Part shown: positions 43,800 through 52,107 of the stretch, piece after piece | Position numbering within the stretch: position 1 is the stretch's first letter | Layout of the letters: each line of letters begins with the position of its first letter | Source: Pasteurellaceae bacterium | GTDB lineage: Bacteria; Pseudomonadota; Gammaproteobacteria; Enterobacterales; Pasteurellaceae | Reading direction: 5' to 3' | NCBI GenBank assembly: GCA_900756155.1 | Contig: CAAEJV010000004.1 | Location: forward strand, 86,958 to 150,957 | DNA length: 64,000 bases | Made by a program: the position numbers and the translations under genes | Notes under the pieces: generated by a model | The model's database searches: none | Told to the model about the DNA's origin: nothing | The model's input: the letters and a program-made list of their open reading frames with translations, nothing else

Positions 43800-46043
43800 T
43801 TACGCTGCTTTTTTCGGTTTAAAGAAAATCATCGTAAAGATTTGCCAGAAGAAGGCTAGTGCACCGAAGATGAATACCACGTCGCCACCGAAACGAACCC
43901 AGCGTAGGGTATCGAATAATGGTTGTTGCATAAATTCTTCACTACGTGCATACCATAAGCCTTCAGAGATACTTGCATAACCTTGAATAATACCGATTGG
44001 TAATAAGCTTGATACGATCATTAATACTAAACCGCCATTTAATAACCAGAAGCCCCATTTCATTAACTTATCGTTAAATGGTGTATCCGGACGTAAATAA
44101 CGAGCGATTAAGAATACGAAGCCTAGTGCTAAGAAGCCATACACACCGAATAATGCGGCGTGAGCATGAACAGCAGTCGTGTTCAAGCCTTGGATATAGT
44201 AAAGCGAAATTGGTGGATTGATTAAGAAACCAAATACGCCAGCACCTAACATATTCCAGAACGCTACAGCTACGAAGCAGTAAAGAGGCCATTTTAAACG
44301 GTCCATCCAAGGTGTTTTTTGTTGCATTGCCCAGTGTTCCCAAGCTTCATGACCTAATAACACTAATGGAACCACTTCAAGCGCAGAGAATGATGCACCT
44401 ACTGCGATAATTGGAGTGGTTGCACCTGCGAAGTATAAGTGGTGGAAAGTACCAGGGATACCACCGATTAAGAATAACGCCGCTTCAGTAATGGTTGCCA
44501 CAGTTGCAGTACGACGTGAAACTAAACCTAAACTTACAAAAATGAATGAGAGTGCCGCTACAGAGAATACTTCAAAGAAGCCTTCTACCCATAGGTGAAC
44601 TACCCACCAACGCCAGTATTCCATCACAGAAATGTGAGTGTGCTCGCCATAGAATAATGCTGGGCCATAGAATAAACCGATCGCAATTACTGAGGCGAAG
44701 AATAATGCCAATAAGTTTTTATCACCAGGTTGTTTGAATGCATTCACTGTGCCGCGAAGCATTAAGACTAACCAGAATAAGATGCCTGCGAATTTCACTG
44801 CTTGCCAGAAACGACCTAAGTCAATGAATTCATAGCCTTGGTGGCCGAACATAAAGCTCCATTCTTCAGGGAGAATATGAGCAATTGCTAAGTAGCTACC
44901 AGTGAATGAACCAACGACTAATACCACTAATGCCCAGTAGAGAACATCCACACCCAATTTTTGGAATTTCGGATCTTTACCGCCATTAATGATTGGTGCA
45001 AGGAATAAACCACCGGCTAAGAATGCCATTGCAATCCAGAATAAGGCAGCTTGAATATGCCATGTACGCACTAATGAATATGGGAAGTATTGAGAAATAT
45101 CAATACCATAGAATTCCTGACCCTCAACCGTATAGTGTGCTACAACCGCACCTAATGTGACTTGCAATACGAAAAGAGCAAGCACAGTAAAGAGGTATTT
45201 ACCTAACGCACGTTGAGAAGGAGTAAGTTGTAATTTGGTGAGTGGATCGAACTCAGGCATTGGTGGTTCTTTTTCATCTTCACGTTTTTTGAATGACCAA
45301 ATCCATACAACAAAACCAATACCTGCAATGAGGAATACCACACTCGCAATAGACCAAATCACGTTTTCTGGTGTTGGTACGTTATTAATTAACGGTTCAT
45401 GTGGCCAGTTGTTGGTGTAACTTGCGTGAGTGTTTGGACGTTCAGCTGATGCAGTCCATGCTGTCCAGAAGAAGAATTTTGCTAAGTCTTTACGCGCTTG
45501 TAAATCAGGAAGAGTATTATCCTTCATCGCAAAGTGTTCACGAGTCACTTTGGTTGCAGGATCATCACCGTATAAAGAGATGTAGTATTGTGCTGTTTTT
45601 TCCATTGCCGCTAAACGGGTGTTTGAAAGGACAACGGTACCGTTTTCAACTTTGCTACCACGATATTCTTTGGTTAGACGCGCTTTTAATAACGTTTGTT
45701 GTTCATCATTTAAATCAGCGAAGTTTTTACCAAATTCTTGATTCGCTGTAATATCCAACCAGTTAGTTAATTCACGGTGAAGCCAATCTGCCGTCCAGTC
45801 AGGTGCTTGGTATGCACCGTGCCCCCAAACCGACCCCACTTGCATACCGCCAGTAGTTTGCCAAGCTGTTTGACCATGTAAAATATCATCGTGAGTAATC
45901 ACTTTTTCGCCAGATTCAGAAACATATTGTTGCGGAATCGGTGGTGCTTCACGATAAACTTCGAACCCATAGTAACCGAGGATGGAGAAAGCTCCAATCA
46001 ATACGGCGACTAATAGGTACCAGAACTTTTTATACTGTCCCAT
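43800..46043 (-). CDS. norB: Quinol-dependent nitric oxide reductase (qNOR)
   Basis: Reduces two NO to N2O in the inner membrane using quinol. The 747-residue single-subunit form has an N-terminal anchor plus a fused periplasmic NorC-like region (~30-230) without a heme c motif, then ~12 membrane helices of the heme-copper oxidase fold. Ligand motifs are visible in WHIQAALFW, VVHLWVEGFFEVF (FeB His and Glu) and GTFHHLYF. AGGAG precedes the ATG. No norC or norQ/D partners lie nearby, as expected for qNOR. The upstream leader has two dyads. Confidence 0.94.
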   Translation of the reverse strand: MGQYKKFWYLLVAVLIGAFSILGYYGFEVYREAPPIPQQYVSESGEKVITHDDILHGQTAWQTTGGMQVGSVWGHGAYQAPDWTADWLHRELTNWLDITANQEFGKNFADLNDEQQTLLKARLTKEYRGSKVENGTVVLSNTRLAAMEKTAQYYISLYGDDPATKVTREHFAMKDNTLPDLQARKDLAKFFFWTAWTASAERPNTHASYTNNWPHEPLINNVPTPENVIWSIASVVFLIAGIGFVVWIWSFKKREDEKEPPMPEFDPLTKLQLTPSQRALGKYLFTVLALFVLQVTLGAVVAHYTVEGQEFYGIDISQYFPYSLVRTWHIQAALFWIAMAFLAGGLFLAPIINGGKDPKFQKLGVDVLYWALVVLVVGSFTGSYLAIAHILPEEWSFMFGHQGYEFIDLGRFWQAVKFAGILFWLVLMLRGTVNAFKQPGDKNLLALFFASVIAIGLFYGPALFYGEHTHISVMEYWRWWVVHLWVEGFFEVFSVAALSFIFVSLGLVSRRTATVATITEAALFLIGGIPGTFHHLYFAGATTPIIAVGASFSALEVVPLVLLGHEAWEHWAMQQKTPWMDRLKWPLYCFVAVAFWNMLGAGVFGFLINPPISLYYIQGLNTTAVHAHAALFGVYGFLALGFVFLIARYLRPDTPFNDKLMKWGFWLLNGGLVLMIVSSLLPIGIIQGYASISEGLWYARSEEFMQQPLFDTLRWVRFGGDVVFIFGALAFFWQIFTMIFFKPKKAA

Positions 46044-46078
46044 TTTATCACTCCTAGATTATTAGAAAATATCACTTC

Positions 46079-46109
46079 CTGATGATTAAATGCTGTAGAT
46101 AATCATCAG
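46079..46109 (-). promoter_or_regulatory. 10-bp inverted repeat in the norB leader
   Basis: CTGATGATTA (46079-46088) and TAATCATCAG (46100-46109), perfect arms, 11-base spacer, 36 bases upstream of the norB start and downstream of the candidate -10. It could be an operator or an RNA hairpin. It does not match the NsrR or FNR consensus as I know them. Confidence 0.55.
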
Positions 46110-46116
46110 ATCCTAG

Positions 46117-46135
46117 ATTCTACGCCAAGTAGAAT
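46117..46135 (-). promoter_or_regulatory. 7-bp inverted repeat near the predicted norB transcription start
   Basis: ATTCTAC (46117-46123) and GTAGAAT (46129-46135) with a 5-base spacer, a 19-base symmetric site directly downstream of the candidate -10. The position suits a repressor. Confidence 0.5.
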
Positions 46136-46300
46136 ACCTGAGCAATTATATATGGTATGTTTTTCCCAAATTACCTAAAATTGAGTAATTTAATAAGGTA
46201 ATAGGAATGCTGGGCGAAAGATAATGTGTTTCTCTGGCGATGAATGGTGTTATTAAGTTTAAAAGGAAAGGATAGAGGCTAAGGAAAAATCAAGCAGATT

Positions 46301-46336
46301 ATAAAAAAGACTGAGCTTTACGATGGTAAAGCTCAG
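46301..46336 (-). terminator. Rho-independent terminator after gntP
   Basis: CTGAGCTTTA (46311-46320) pairs with TAAAGCTCAG (46327-46336) over a 6-base loop; the minus strand continues TCTTTTTTAT. Confidence 0.92.
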
Positions 46337-46377
46337 AATAGAAGGTATTAATTGTAAGAAAATATTTTATTTAAAGA

Positions 46378-47727
46378 CTAGAGAATGATGCTGCCAATTA
46401 ATGCAATAATAAAACCTACGACACCGATTGAAGTTTCTAGTAATGTCCATGTTTTTAAAGTCGTTTTTGTATCCATTTCTAAGAAACGACTGATTAGCCA
46501 GAAACCTGAGTCATTTACATGAGAAAGCACTGTTGCACCTGATGCAATAGCGATCACAATAAAGCAAAGATCAAATTGACTTAAGTCAGTTGCCGCAGCA
46601 ATAGTAGGAGAAATTAGTGCAGCAGCAGTGGTTAAAGCAACGGTTGCAGAACCTTGTGCGACACGCATTACCATGGCGATAACGAAAGCGGCAACAATGA
46701 TTGGCATTCCGGTATTGGAAAGCATCGTAGATAACACATCACCAATACCACTGGCACGTAATACACCACCAAACATACCGCCTGCACCAGTAACGAGTAC
46801 GATAGAACAGATAGGACCTAAGGCATTATCACAAATTTTTTCAATTTGTTCATAACTACGTTGGTCTTTTAGTAACAGAATTGCGACGATTAAGGTGATT
46901 AACAGTGCAACAGGCGTTTTACCAATTAAGCGAAGTGCTTCAACCCAAGTTTGTGAGCCATCAATGACTTTGGCTACGCTTAATGTATTTAATCCCGTGT
47001 CTAATAAGATCAATAAAATTGGGAGTAATAATATTGTTATTACACGGGCAAAGCTCGGTGGATTTTGTACCGATGTTTCACTGATTGCAGTGGCATTTAA
47101 GAATGCTTTTGGTAAATCTATATGAACCTTTTTACTAATTAATAGGCTAAATAAATAAGTACCGATATACCATGTTGGAATTGCACAAATTAAGCCAACA
47201 ATCACCAATAAACCGATATTCACACCTAATAAATCACCAGATGCTACCGGACCGGGATGCGGAGGTAAAAAGGCATGCATTACAGCAAATGCACCAGCAA
47301 CAGGGAAGGCATAACGTAAAACAGAGCCACCAAAACCTTTAGCGACACTAAAGACGATAGGTAACATCACGACGAGACCTGCATCAAAGAAAATTGGGAA
47401 GCCAAAAAGTAATGCAGCAATACCTAATGCAAAGGGGGCTTTTTTCTCCCCAAATTTGTTGATTAGTGAATCTGCAAGGACTTTAGCTCCGCCAGTAATT
47501 TCAAGAAGTCGACCAATCATTGCGCCTAAACCTACCAATAAGGCAACTGCTGCAAGCGTGTTACCAAATCCACTGAGCAAGGTTGGCAAGATCTTATCTA
47601 CCGGAATCTGAGCAGCGAGTGCGGTAAGTAAACTCACAATAATTAATGCCACAAAAGCATGAACTTTGAATTTAATAATGAGTAAAAGTAGCAATAAGAT
47701 TGCTACGATCATAATTGCAATGAGCAT
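46378..47727 (-). CDS. gntP: Gluconate:H+ symporter (GntP family)
   Basis: 449-residue GntP-family permease with 12-14 hydrophobic segments and motifs such as LPPHPGPVA and HVNDSGFWLISRF. It imports gluconate or a related sugar acid. The start at 47727 has GGAGAA upstream; an upstream in-frame ATG at 47778 lies inside the operator region and would add a polar 17-residue leader, so I reject it. Divergent from gntK with shared CRP and GntR-type sites. E. coli paralogues also include GntT/GntU, so the exact symbol is by family. Confidence 0.9.
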   Translation of the reverse strand: MLIAIMIVAILLLLLLIIKFKVHAFVALIIVSLLTALAAQIPVDKILPTLLSGFGNTLAAVALLVGLGAMIGRLLEITGGAKVLADSLINKFGEKKAPFALGIAALLFGFPIFFDAGLVVMLPIVFSVAKGFGGSVLRYAFPVAGAFAVMHAFLPPHPGPVASGDLLGVNIGLLVIVGLICAIPTWYIGTYLFSLLISKKVHIDLPKAFLNATAISETSVQNPPSFARVITILLLPILLILLDTGLNTLSVAKVIDGSQTWVEALRLIGKTPVALLITLIVAILLLKDQRSYEQIEKICDNALGPICSIVLVTGAGGMFGGVLRASGIGDVLSTMLSNTGMPIIVAAFVIAMVMRVAQGSATVALTTAAALISPTIAAATDLSQFDLCFIVIAIASGATVLSHVNDSGFWLISRFLEMDTKTTLKTWTLLETSIGVVGFIIALIGSIIL

Positions 47728-47747
47728 GGTTGTTCTCCGAATTGAAT

Positions 47748-47761
47748 TGTTACCCGTAACA
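47748..47761. promoter_or_regulatory. GntR-type operator at gntP
   Basis: TGTTACCCGTAACA, a palindrome matching the LacI-family GntR operator (TGTTACCGGTAACA type). It overlaps a candidate gntP -10 (TATGTT) and lies just upstream of the ribosome site. Confidence 0.75.
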
Positions 47762-47803
47762 TACGCTTGATTTAACATTTGGTAAACGATTACTTTTTAA
47801 AAT

Positions 47804-47819
47804 TGTGATCTCATTCACA
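47804..47819. promoter_or_regulatory. CRP site on the gntP side
   Basis: TGTGATCTCATTCACA, perfect TGTGA-N6-TCACA half-sites. Its centre is about 60 bases upstream of the start predicted from the candidate gntP -10, a class I position. Gluconate uptake under CRP fits known biology. Confidence 0.8.
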
Positions 47820-47867
47820 TTATTTTTATCTTTAAAAGTGCGGTTAATTATGGCGACGAATTTATTT

Positions 47868-47883
47868 TGTGATCTGGATCACA
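47868..47883. promoter_or_regulatory. CRP site on the gntK side
   Basis: TGTGATCTGGATCACA, perfect half-sites and near consensus centre. It is directly left of the gntK operator and about 60 bases before a predicted gntK start (candidate -10 TATGGT at 47924-47929). Confidence 0.85.
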
Positions 47884-47884
47884 A

Positions 47885-47912
47885 AACAAAATGTTACCAG
47901 TAACATTTTGTT
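47885..47912. promoter_or_regulatory. GntR-type operator at gntK
   Basis: A 28-base perfect palindrome: arms AACAAAATGTTAC (47885-47897) and GTAACATTTTGTT (47900-47912) around CA. The core TGTTACCAGTAACA matches the GntR operator. It would cover the -35 region of gntK. Confidence 0.82.
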
Positions 47913-47954
47913 TGTAATTAGAGTATGGTAAATGAAAATTTGAAGAGGTGTATG

Positions 47955-48485
47955 ATGAGTCATAAACAAGAAAATATGGGAAAAAGTTTTATTCTAATGG
48001 GCGTATCAAGTACGGGTAAAACCTCCGTAGGAACAGAGGTGGCTCACCGTTTAGGAATAAAATTAATTGATGGTGATGATCTTCATCCTAGAGCGAATAT
48101 CATTAAAATGGGAGAGGGACATCCGTTAAATGATGAAGATCGCGCACCTTGGTTGGAGCGTATTCGTGATGCAGCATTTAGTTTAGAACGAAAAAGTGAA
48201 GTGGGGATCATTATTTGTTCAGCACTAAAGAAAAAATATCGCGATCTCATCCGTGAAGGGAATGGAAATGTGAAATTCTTATTTTTAGAAGGCTCTTTTG
48301 AACTGGTACTTGAGCGCATGAAACAGCGTAAAGGACATTATATGAAAACCGATATGCTAAAAAGTCAGTTTGAGACGTTAGAAGTGCCAGGTCAAGACGA
48401 ATCAGATGTTATTCATGTGGATATTTCTGGTAGCTTTGAGCAAGTGGTTGAACGTTGTGTAGAGGCATTAAAACCACTGATCTAA
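47955..48485 (+). CDS. gntK: Gluconokinase
   Basis: Phosphorylates gluconate to 6-phosphogluconate for the pentose phosphate or Entner-Doudoroff route. The 176-residue product has the P-loop GVSSTGKTS, then DGDDLHPRANIIKM and GHPLNDEDRAPWL, the gluconokinase hallmarks. Start candidates are 47925, 47952 and 47955; AGAGG at 47944-47948 is best spaced for 47955. Its promoter region is shared with divergent gntP. Confidence 0.93.
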   Translation: MSHKQENMGKSFILMGVSSTGKTSVGTEVAHRLGIKLIDGDDLHPRANIIKMGEGHPLNDEDRAPWLERIRDAAFSLERKSEVGIIICSALKKKYRDLIREGNGNVKFLFLEGSFELVLERMKQRKGHYMKTDMLKSQFETLEVPGQDESDVIHVDISGSFEQVVERCVEALKPLI

Positions 48486-48495
48486 AATAAAAGAA

Positions 48496-48530
48496 GTGCG
48501 GTCAAAATGTGAGTATTTTTTTGATCGCAC
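48496..48530. terminator. Terminator-like hairpin between gntK and gntR
   Basis: GTGCGGTCAAA (48496-48506) pairs with TTTGATCGCAC (48520-48530) with one G-U pair; the left arm is a USS. There is little T-run after it on the plus strand, so it may be weak. Confidence 0.55.
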
Positions 48531-48533
48531 AGC

Positions 48534-49529
48534 TTATATGCTTTCGCCTAAATGGATTTTAAATCCCAGATCAATTATTTTTTCTTTTAGTGGCTCGTTA
48601 TTCAGTCTCGCTAATAATTCTTGTGCGGCAAGTTTTCCAATTTCTAAACGAGGAGTCATAACCGTTGCGAGCTGAGGCGAGACCGAAAAGCCTACGTCAT
48701 GTCCATGGAACCCTGCAATTGCAATCTGTTTAGGCACAGCAATACCTAAGCGCTGACATTCAAATAATGCACCAATTGCTAAGTCATCATTTGTACAAAA
48801 TATGCCGTTTGTTTCTGGGCGTTCTTCTAAAATTTTACGTAGCTGCTTTCCACCCAAGGTGAAAGAAGAGGCGGCTTCAGTAATCAAACTATAAGGTTCT
48901 AACCCATACTTTTTCATGGCTTGTTCATAACCTTGCATTTTTAATTGGGTTCGTTTATCCATTCTTGCCGTGAAATAGACGATATTTTTATAACCACGTT
49001 GAATCATGGTTTCTACCATAGTTTGTGCCGCAGCAACGTTATCAAAACCAATAACTTGTTGAATGCCTGCTTGTGAGCTATCCATGATTTCAATGACTGG
49101 AATATTGGCGATTTCAATCATTTTAAGCGTACGCAAAGAGTGGTAGTTTTCCGATAAAATTAACCCATCCACATTGTAAGAAAGTAAACTTTCAATACGT
49201 TCTTCTTCTTTTTTGACACTATATCCATAGTGCGCAAGCATCGTCTGATAACCTGCAATATCGGCAACTTGCTCAATGCCTTTTAATACATCGGCAAACA
49301 CATGATTAGTTAAAGAAGGGAGTAACACACCAATTGCTTTACTCTTTGCATTAGACAAAATTTCCGGTGCACGATTAGGGATATAACCAAACTGTTCAAT
49401 GGCGGCAGCAATACGTTGTTGGGTATCTTTTGCAACAGAATCAGGATTGCGTAAATAACGGCTTACCGTCATTTTAGTCATTCCAAGATGGTCGGCAATA
49501 TCTTGTAAAGTAGGGCGTTTTTGTTTCAT
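48534..49529 (-). CDS. gntR: LacI-family gluconate repressor GntR
   Basis: 331-residue LacI-type repressor. The N-terminal HTH is TLQDIADHLGMTKMTVSRYLRN (within residues 5-27) with a hinge helix; the remainder is a periplasmic-binding-protein-like effector domain (ending LGFKIHLGESI). It converges with gntK. The two GntR-type palindromes between gntP and gntK are its likely targets, with gluconate as inducer. That assignment rests on operator match and context. Confidence 0.9.
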   Translation of the reverse strand: MKQKRPTLQDIADHLGMTKMTVSRYLRNPDSVAKDTQQRIAAAIEQFGYIPNRAPEILSNAKSKAIGVLLPSLTNHVFADVLKGIEQVADIAGYQTMLAHYGYSVKKEEERIESLLSYNVDGLILSENYHSLRTLKMIEIANIPVIEIMDSSQAGIQQVIGFDNVAAAQTMVETMIQRGYKNIVYFTARMDKRTQLKMQGYEQAMKKYGLEPYSLITEAASSFTLGGKQLRKILEERPETNGIFCTNDDLAIGALFECQRLGIAVPKQIAIAGFHGHDVGFSVSPQLATVMTPRLEIGKLAAQELLARLNNEPLKEKIIDLGFKIHLGESI

Positions 49530-49623
49530 TGAAATGAGTAATTATGAATATTTTGTACGAAAGTATAACAAAAAACATTTAATTTTTTGACCGCACTTTC
49601 TATCAAAAATAAATTAATTTTGA

Positions 49624-49659
49624 GTAAAAATAATTGAGTTCTGTATTATACAGAACTCA
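49624..49659 (-). terminator. Rho-independent terminator after ffh
   Basis: TGAGTTCTGTA (49635-49645) pairs with TACAGAACTCA (49649-49659) over a 3-base loop, an 11-bp perfect stem; the minus strand continues ATTATTTTT. Confidence 0.9.
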
Positions 49660-49711
49660 GAATATTATTAATTGATCTATTTGATTTTATAGGTTGATCT
49701 TTATAAGAAAA

Positions 49712-51103
49712 CTAACGTTTAAACATACCACCTAAACCACCAAGCCCACCTAAGCCGCCTCCGCTCATTAAGCCTTGCATGCCGCGCATCATTTTCGCCA
49801 TTCCACCTTTGCGCATTTTCTTCATCATACGTTGCATTTCGTCAAATTGTTTCAGCAACTTATTCACATCTTGCACTTGTGTACCAGAACCTAATGCAAT
49901 ACGACGACGGCGAGATCCTTTGATAATATCTGGATTGGCACGTTCTTTTAAGGTCATGGAATTAATGATGGCTTCCATTTTGATAAACATTTTGTCATCT
50001 ACTTGATTTTTGACATGATCCGGTAAGTTTTTCGCACCCGGTAATTTTTCAAGCATCGACATCATGCCGCCCATTTTTTTCATCTCACGGAGCTGCTCAC
50101 GGAAATCGTCTAGGGTGAAATCATCACCTTTCTTGAATTTCTGTGCCATTTTTTCCGCTTTTTCGCGATCTACTGAACGTTCAAGATCTTCGATAAGGGA
50201 AAGCACATCACCCATGCCTAAAATACGCGACGCTACGCGATCAGGATGGAATGGCTCGAGGGCTTCTGTTTTTTCGCCCACACCTAGGAATTTAATCGGT
50301 TTGCCGGTGATTTGACGGATAGATAAGGCCGCACCACCACGTGCATCACCATCCACTTTGGTTAAGATAACCCCAGTAAGTGGCAAAGCTTCATTGAAGG
50401 CTTTTGCTGTATTTGCTGCGTCTTGACCGGTCATTGCATCAACGGTGAAGAGGGTCTCAATTGGATTTAATGTCGCATGAACTTGCTTGATTTCATCCAT
50501 CATCTCGCTATCAACGTGTAAGCGACCCGCGGTATCCACAATTAACACATCGTAGAATTTGAGTTTGGCGTCAGCAAGTGCCGCTTTGGCAATCTCTACC
50601 GGTTTTTGTTTAACATCAGATGGGAAGAAATCCACGCCAACAGATTGCGCTAAGGTTTCAAGTTGTTTGATCGCTGCAGGACGGTATACGTCGGCAGATA
50701 CTACAAGCACTTTCTTTTTATGACGTTCGCGTAAGAATTTTGCTAATTTACCCACGCTAGTGGTTTTACCCGCACCTTGTAAACCCGCCATTAAAATAAC
50801 TGCGGGTGGCTGTGTCGCCAAGTTTAAGCTTTCATTAGCTTCACCCATGGCTTTTTCGAGTTCGCGCTGAACGATTTTTAAGAACTCTTGGCCTGGTGTT
50901 AAGCTTTTATTGACTTCTTCGCCTAACGCGCTTTCTTTTACTTTAGCAATAAATTCACGTACGACAGGCAAAGCAACGTCGGCTTCTAATAACGCCATGC
51001 GCACTTCGCGTAGGGTTTCTTTAATATTATCTTCAGTTAAACGCCCTTTACCGCTAATGTTGCGTAGCGTTTTGGAAAGGCGATCCGATAAATTTTCAAA
51101 CAT
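49712..51103 (-). CDS. ffh: Signal recognition particle protein Ffh
   Basis: SRP GTPase that, with 4.5S RNA, targets nascent membrane proteins to FtsY. In 463 residues the N-domain is followed by the G-domain (GLQGAGKTTSVGKL at ~108, DTAGRLH, TKVDGDARGG). The methionine-rich M-domain (MKKMGGMMSMLEKLPG) ends in a Gly/Met-rich tail. It is divergent from ypjD. No 4.5S RNA gene was seen in the window. Confidence 0.97.
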   Translation of the reverse strand: MFENLSDRLSKTLRNISGKGRLTEDNIKETLREVRMALLEADVALPVVREFIAKVKESALGEEVNKSLTPGQEFLKIVQRELEKAMGEANESLNLATQPPAVILMAGLQGAGKTTSVGKLAKFLRERHKKKVLVVSADVYRPAAIKQLETLAQSVGVDFFPSDVKQKPVEIAKAALADAKLKFYDVLIVDTAGRLHVDSEMMDEIKQVHATLNPIETLFTVDAMTGQDAANTAKAFNEALPLTGVILTKVDGDARGGAALSIRQITGKPIKFLGVGEKTEALEPFHPDRVASRILGMGDVLSLIEDLERSVDREKAEKMAQKFKKGDDFTLDDFREQLREMKKMGGMMSMLEKLPGAKNLPDHVKNQVDDKMFIKMEAIINSMTLKERANPDIIKGSRRRRIALGSGTQVQDVNKLLKQFDEMQRMMKKMRKGGMAKMMRGMQGLMSGGGLGGLGGLGGMFKR

Positions 51104-51242
51104 TTTAAATCCTGTTTTTTCTTAAAAAATTGACGTGATTATACCGAAATTTGGGCGTTTTTCATCATTTCAAATAAAATTATGGCGATCTAGAGAAAAG
51201 ATCCGTTAAAATAAGAATAATTCCTAGTAAAGAGAAAGCATT

Positions 51243-52028
51243 ATGTGGTTTGCCCTTTTTTCGATTATTTTTTACATTCTTAGTTTATTGTTGATCGCCC
51301 CGTTTTTGATGAATTCATCAGAAGGGAAGTTGAGTCAAAGTAAAATTCCGTTTTTTCTGACCGCACTTGCAGCAATTGTTCTGCATGCAGTCAGCACGTT
51401 CCCTCTGCTAGAGGATCTTGCTTCAGGGCAAAGTTTTACGCTAATGCAAATCGCTTCCTTAATGAGCGTCATTATTGCGGCATTGGCGACGCTTTCAATG
51501 TTTCTCGTTTCGACAATGTGGTTTGTTTTACCGATAGTGTATGCGTTTTCGATCATTAGCTTGATCTTTGCGACATTCTTATCAAGCCACATTATTCAAA
51601 TGCTTAATCAAAATACGTTGATGTTATTCCATATTGGCTTGTCGCTATTTACCTATGCAGTTTGTTTTATTGCAACGCTTTATGTGATCCAATTGGTATG
51701 GTTAGACCGTAATTTGAAAAAACGTAAAATTCAATTTTCGCCAGCAATTCCGCCATTGATGGCAGTAGAACGCCATTTCTTTTGTTTATTTGCGATGGGG
51801 GAGGTTTTACTCACGCTGACGTTAATTTCAGGCACTTATCATGTGTTGCAAGCAGTGACCCCAGAAAATCTGCACAAAGCGATTTTCTCTTTCCTTGCTT
51901 GGATTAGTTTTGGTATTGCTTGTTTTGGACACTGGCGATTGGGCTGGCGTGGAAAAAGGATGATTATTTACGCAATTTCGGGTATCATTCTGCTCACGAT
52001 TGGTTATTTTGGTAGCCGCTTGATTTAG
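51243..52028 (+). CDS. ypjD: CcsA/YpjD-type inner-membrane protein
   Basis: 261-residue membrane protein with about eight hydrophobic segments, of the cytochrome c assembly (CcmC/CcsA-like) superfamily, as E. coli YpjD. It keeps the GMRGKR-like basic segment (RLGWRGKRMIIYAISG) but lacks a full WWD motif, so a heme role is not shown. YpjD has been linked to divalent cation export genes (CorB/CorC) by synteny, and corB follows here. USS 51360 encodes TAL in a membrane segment. Confidence 0.82.
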   Translation: MWFALFSIIFYILSLLLIAPFLMNSSEGKLSQSKIPFFLTALAAIVLHAVSTFPLLEDLASGQSFTLMQIASLMSVIIAALATLSMFLVSTMWFVLPIVYAFSIISLIFATFLSSHIIQMLNQNTLMLFHIGLSLFTYAVCFIATLYVIQLVWLDRNLKKRKIQFSPAIPPLMAVERHFFCLFAMGEVLLTLTLISGTYHVLQAVTPENLHKAIFSFLAWISFGIACFGHWRLGWRGKRMIIYAISGIILLTIGYFGSRLI

Positions 52029-52047
52029 CAAGAATCAAAGAATAAGT

Positions 52048-52079
52048 AAAAAGTGCGGTAAAAAATGACCGCACTTTTT
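52048..52079 (+). terminator. Terminator made of an inverted USS pair after ypjD
   Basis: AAAAAGTGCGGT (52048-52059) pairs with ACCGCACTTTTT (52068-52079) over an 8-base loop. It overlaps the upstream in-frame TTG codons of corB, which supports the later corB start. Confidence 0.88.
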
Positions 52080-52107
52080 GTTGATTAACGAACAAAAGGA
52101 CTTTCCC

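Larger units (their letters stand above)
46044..46377. other. norB upstream region and gntP terminator
   Basis: 334 bases without a gene. From right to left: the gntP terminator (46301-46336), then ~150 bases with no feature I can name. Next come a candidate norB -10 (TATAAT on the minus strand, 46150-46145) and two inverted repeats between it and the norB start. Confidence 0.7.
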
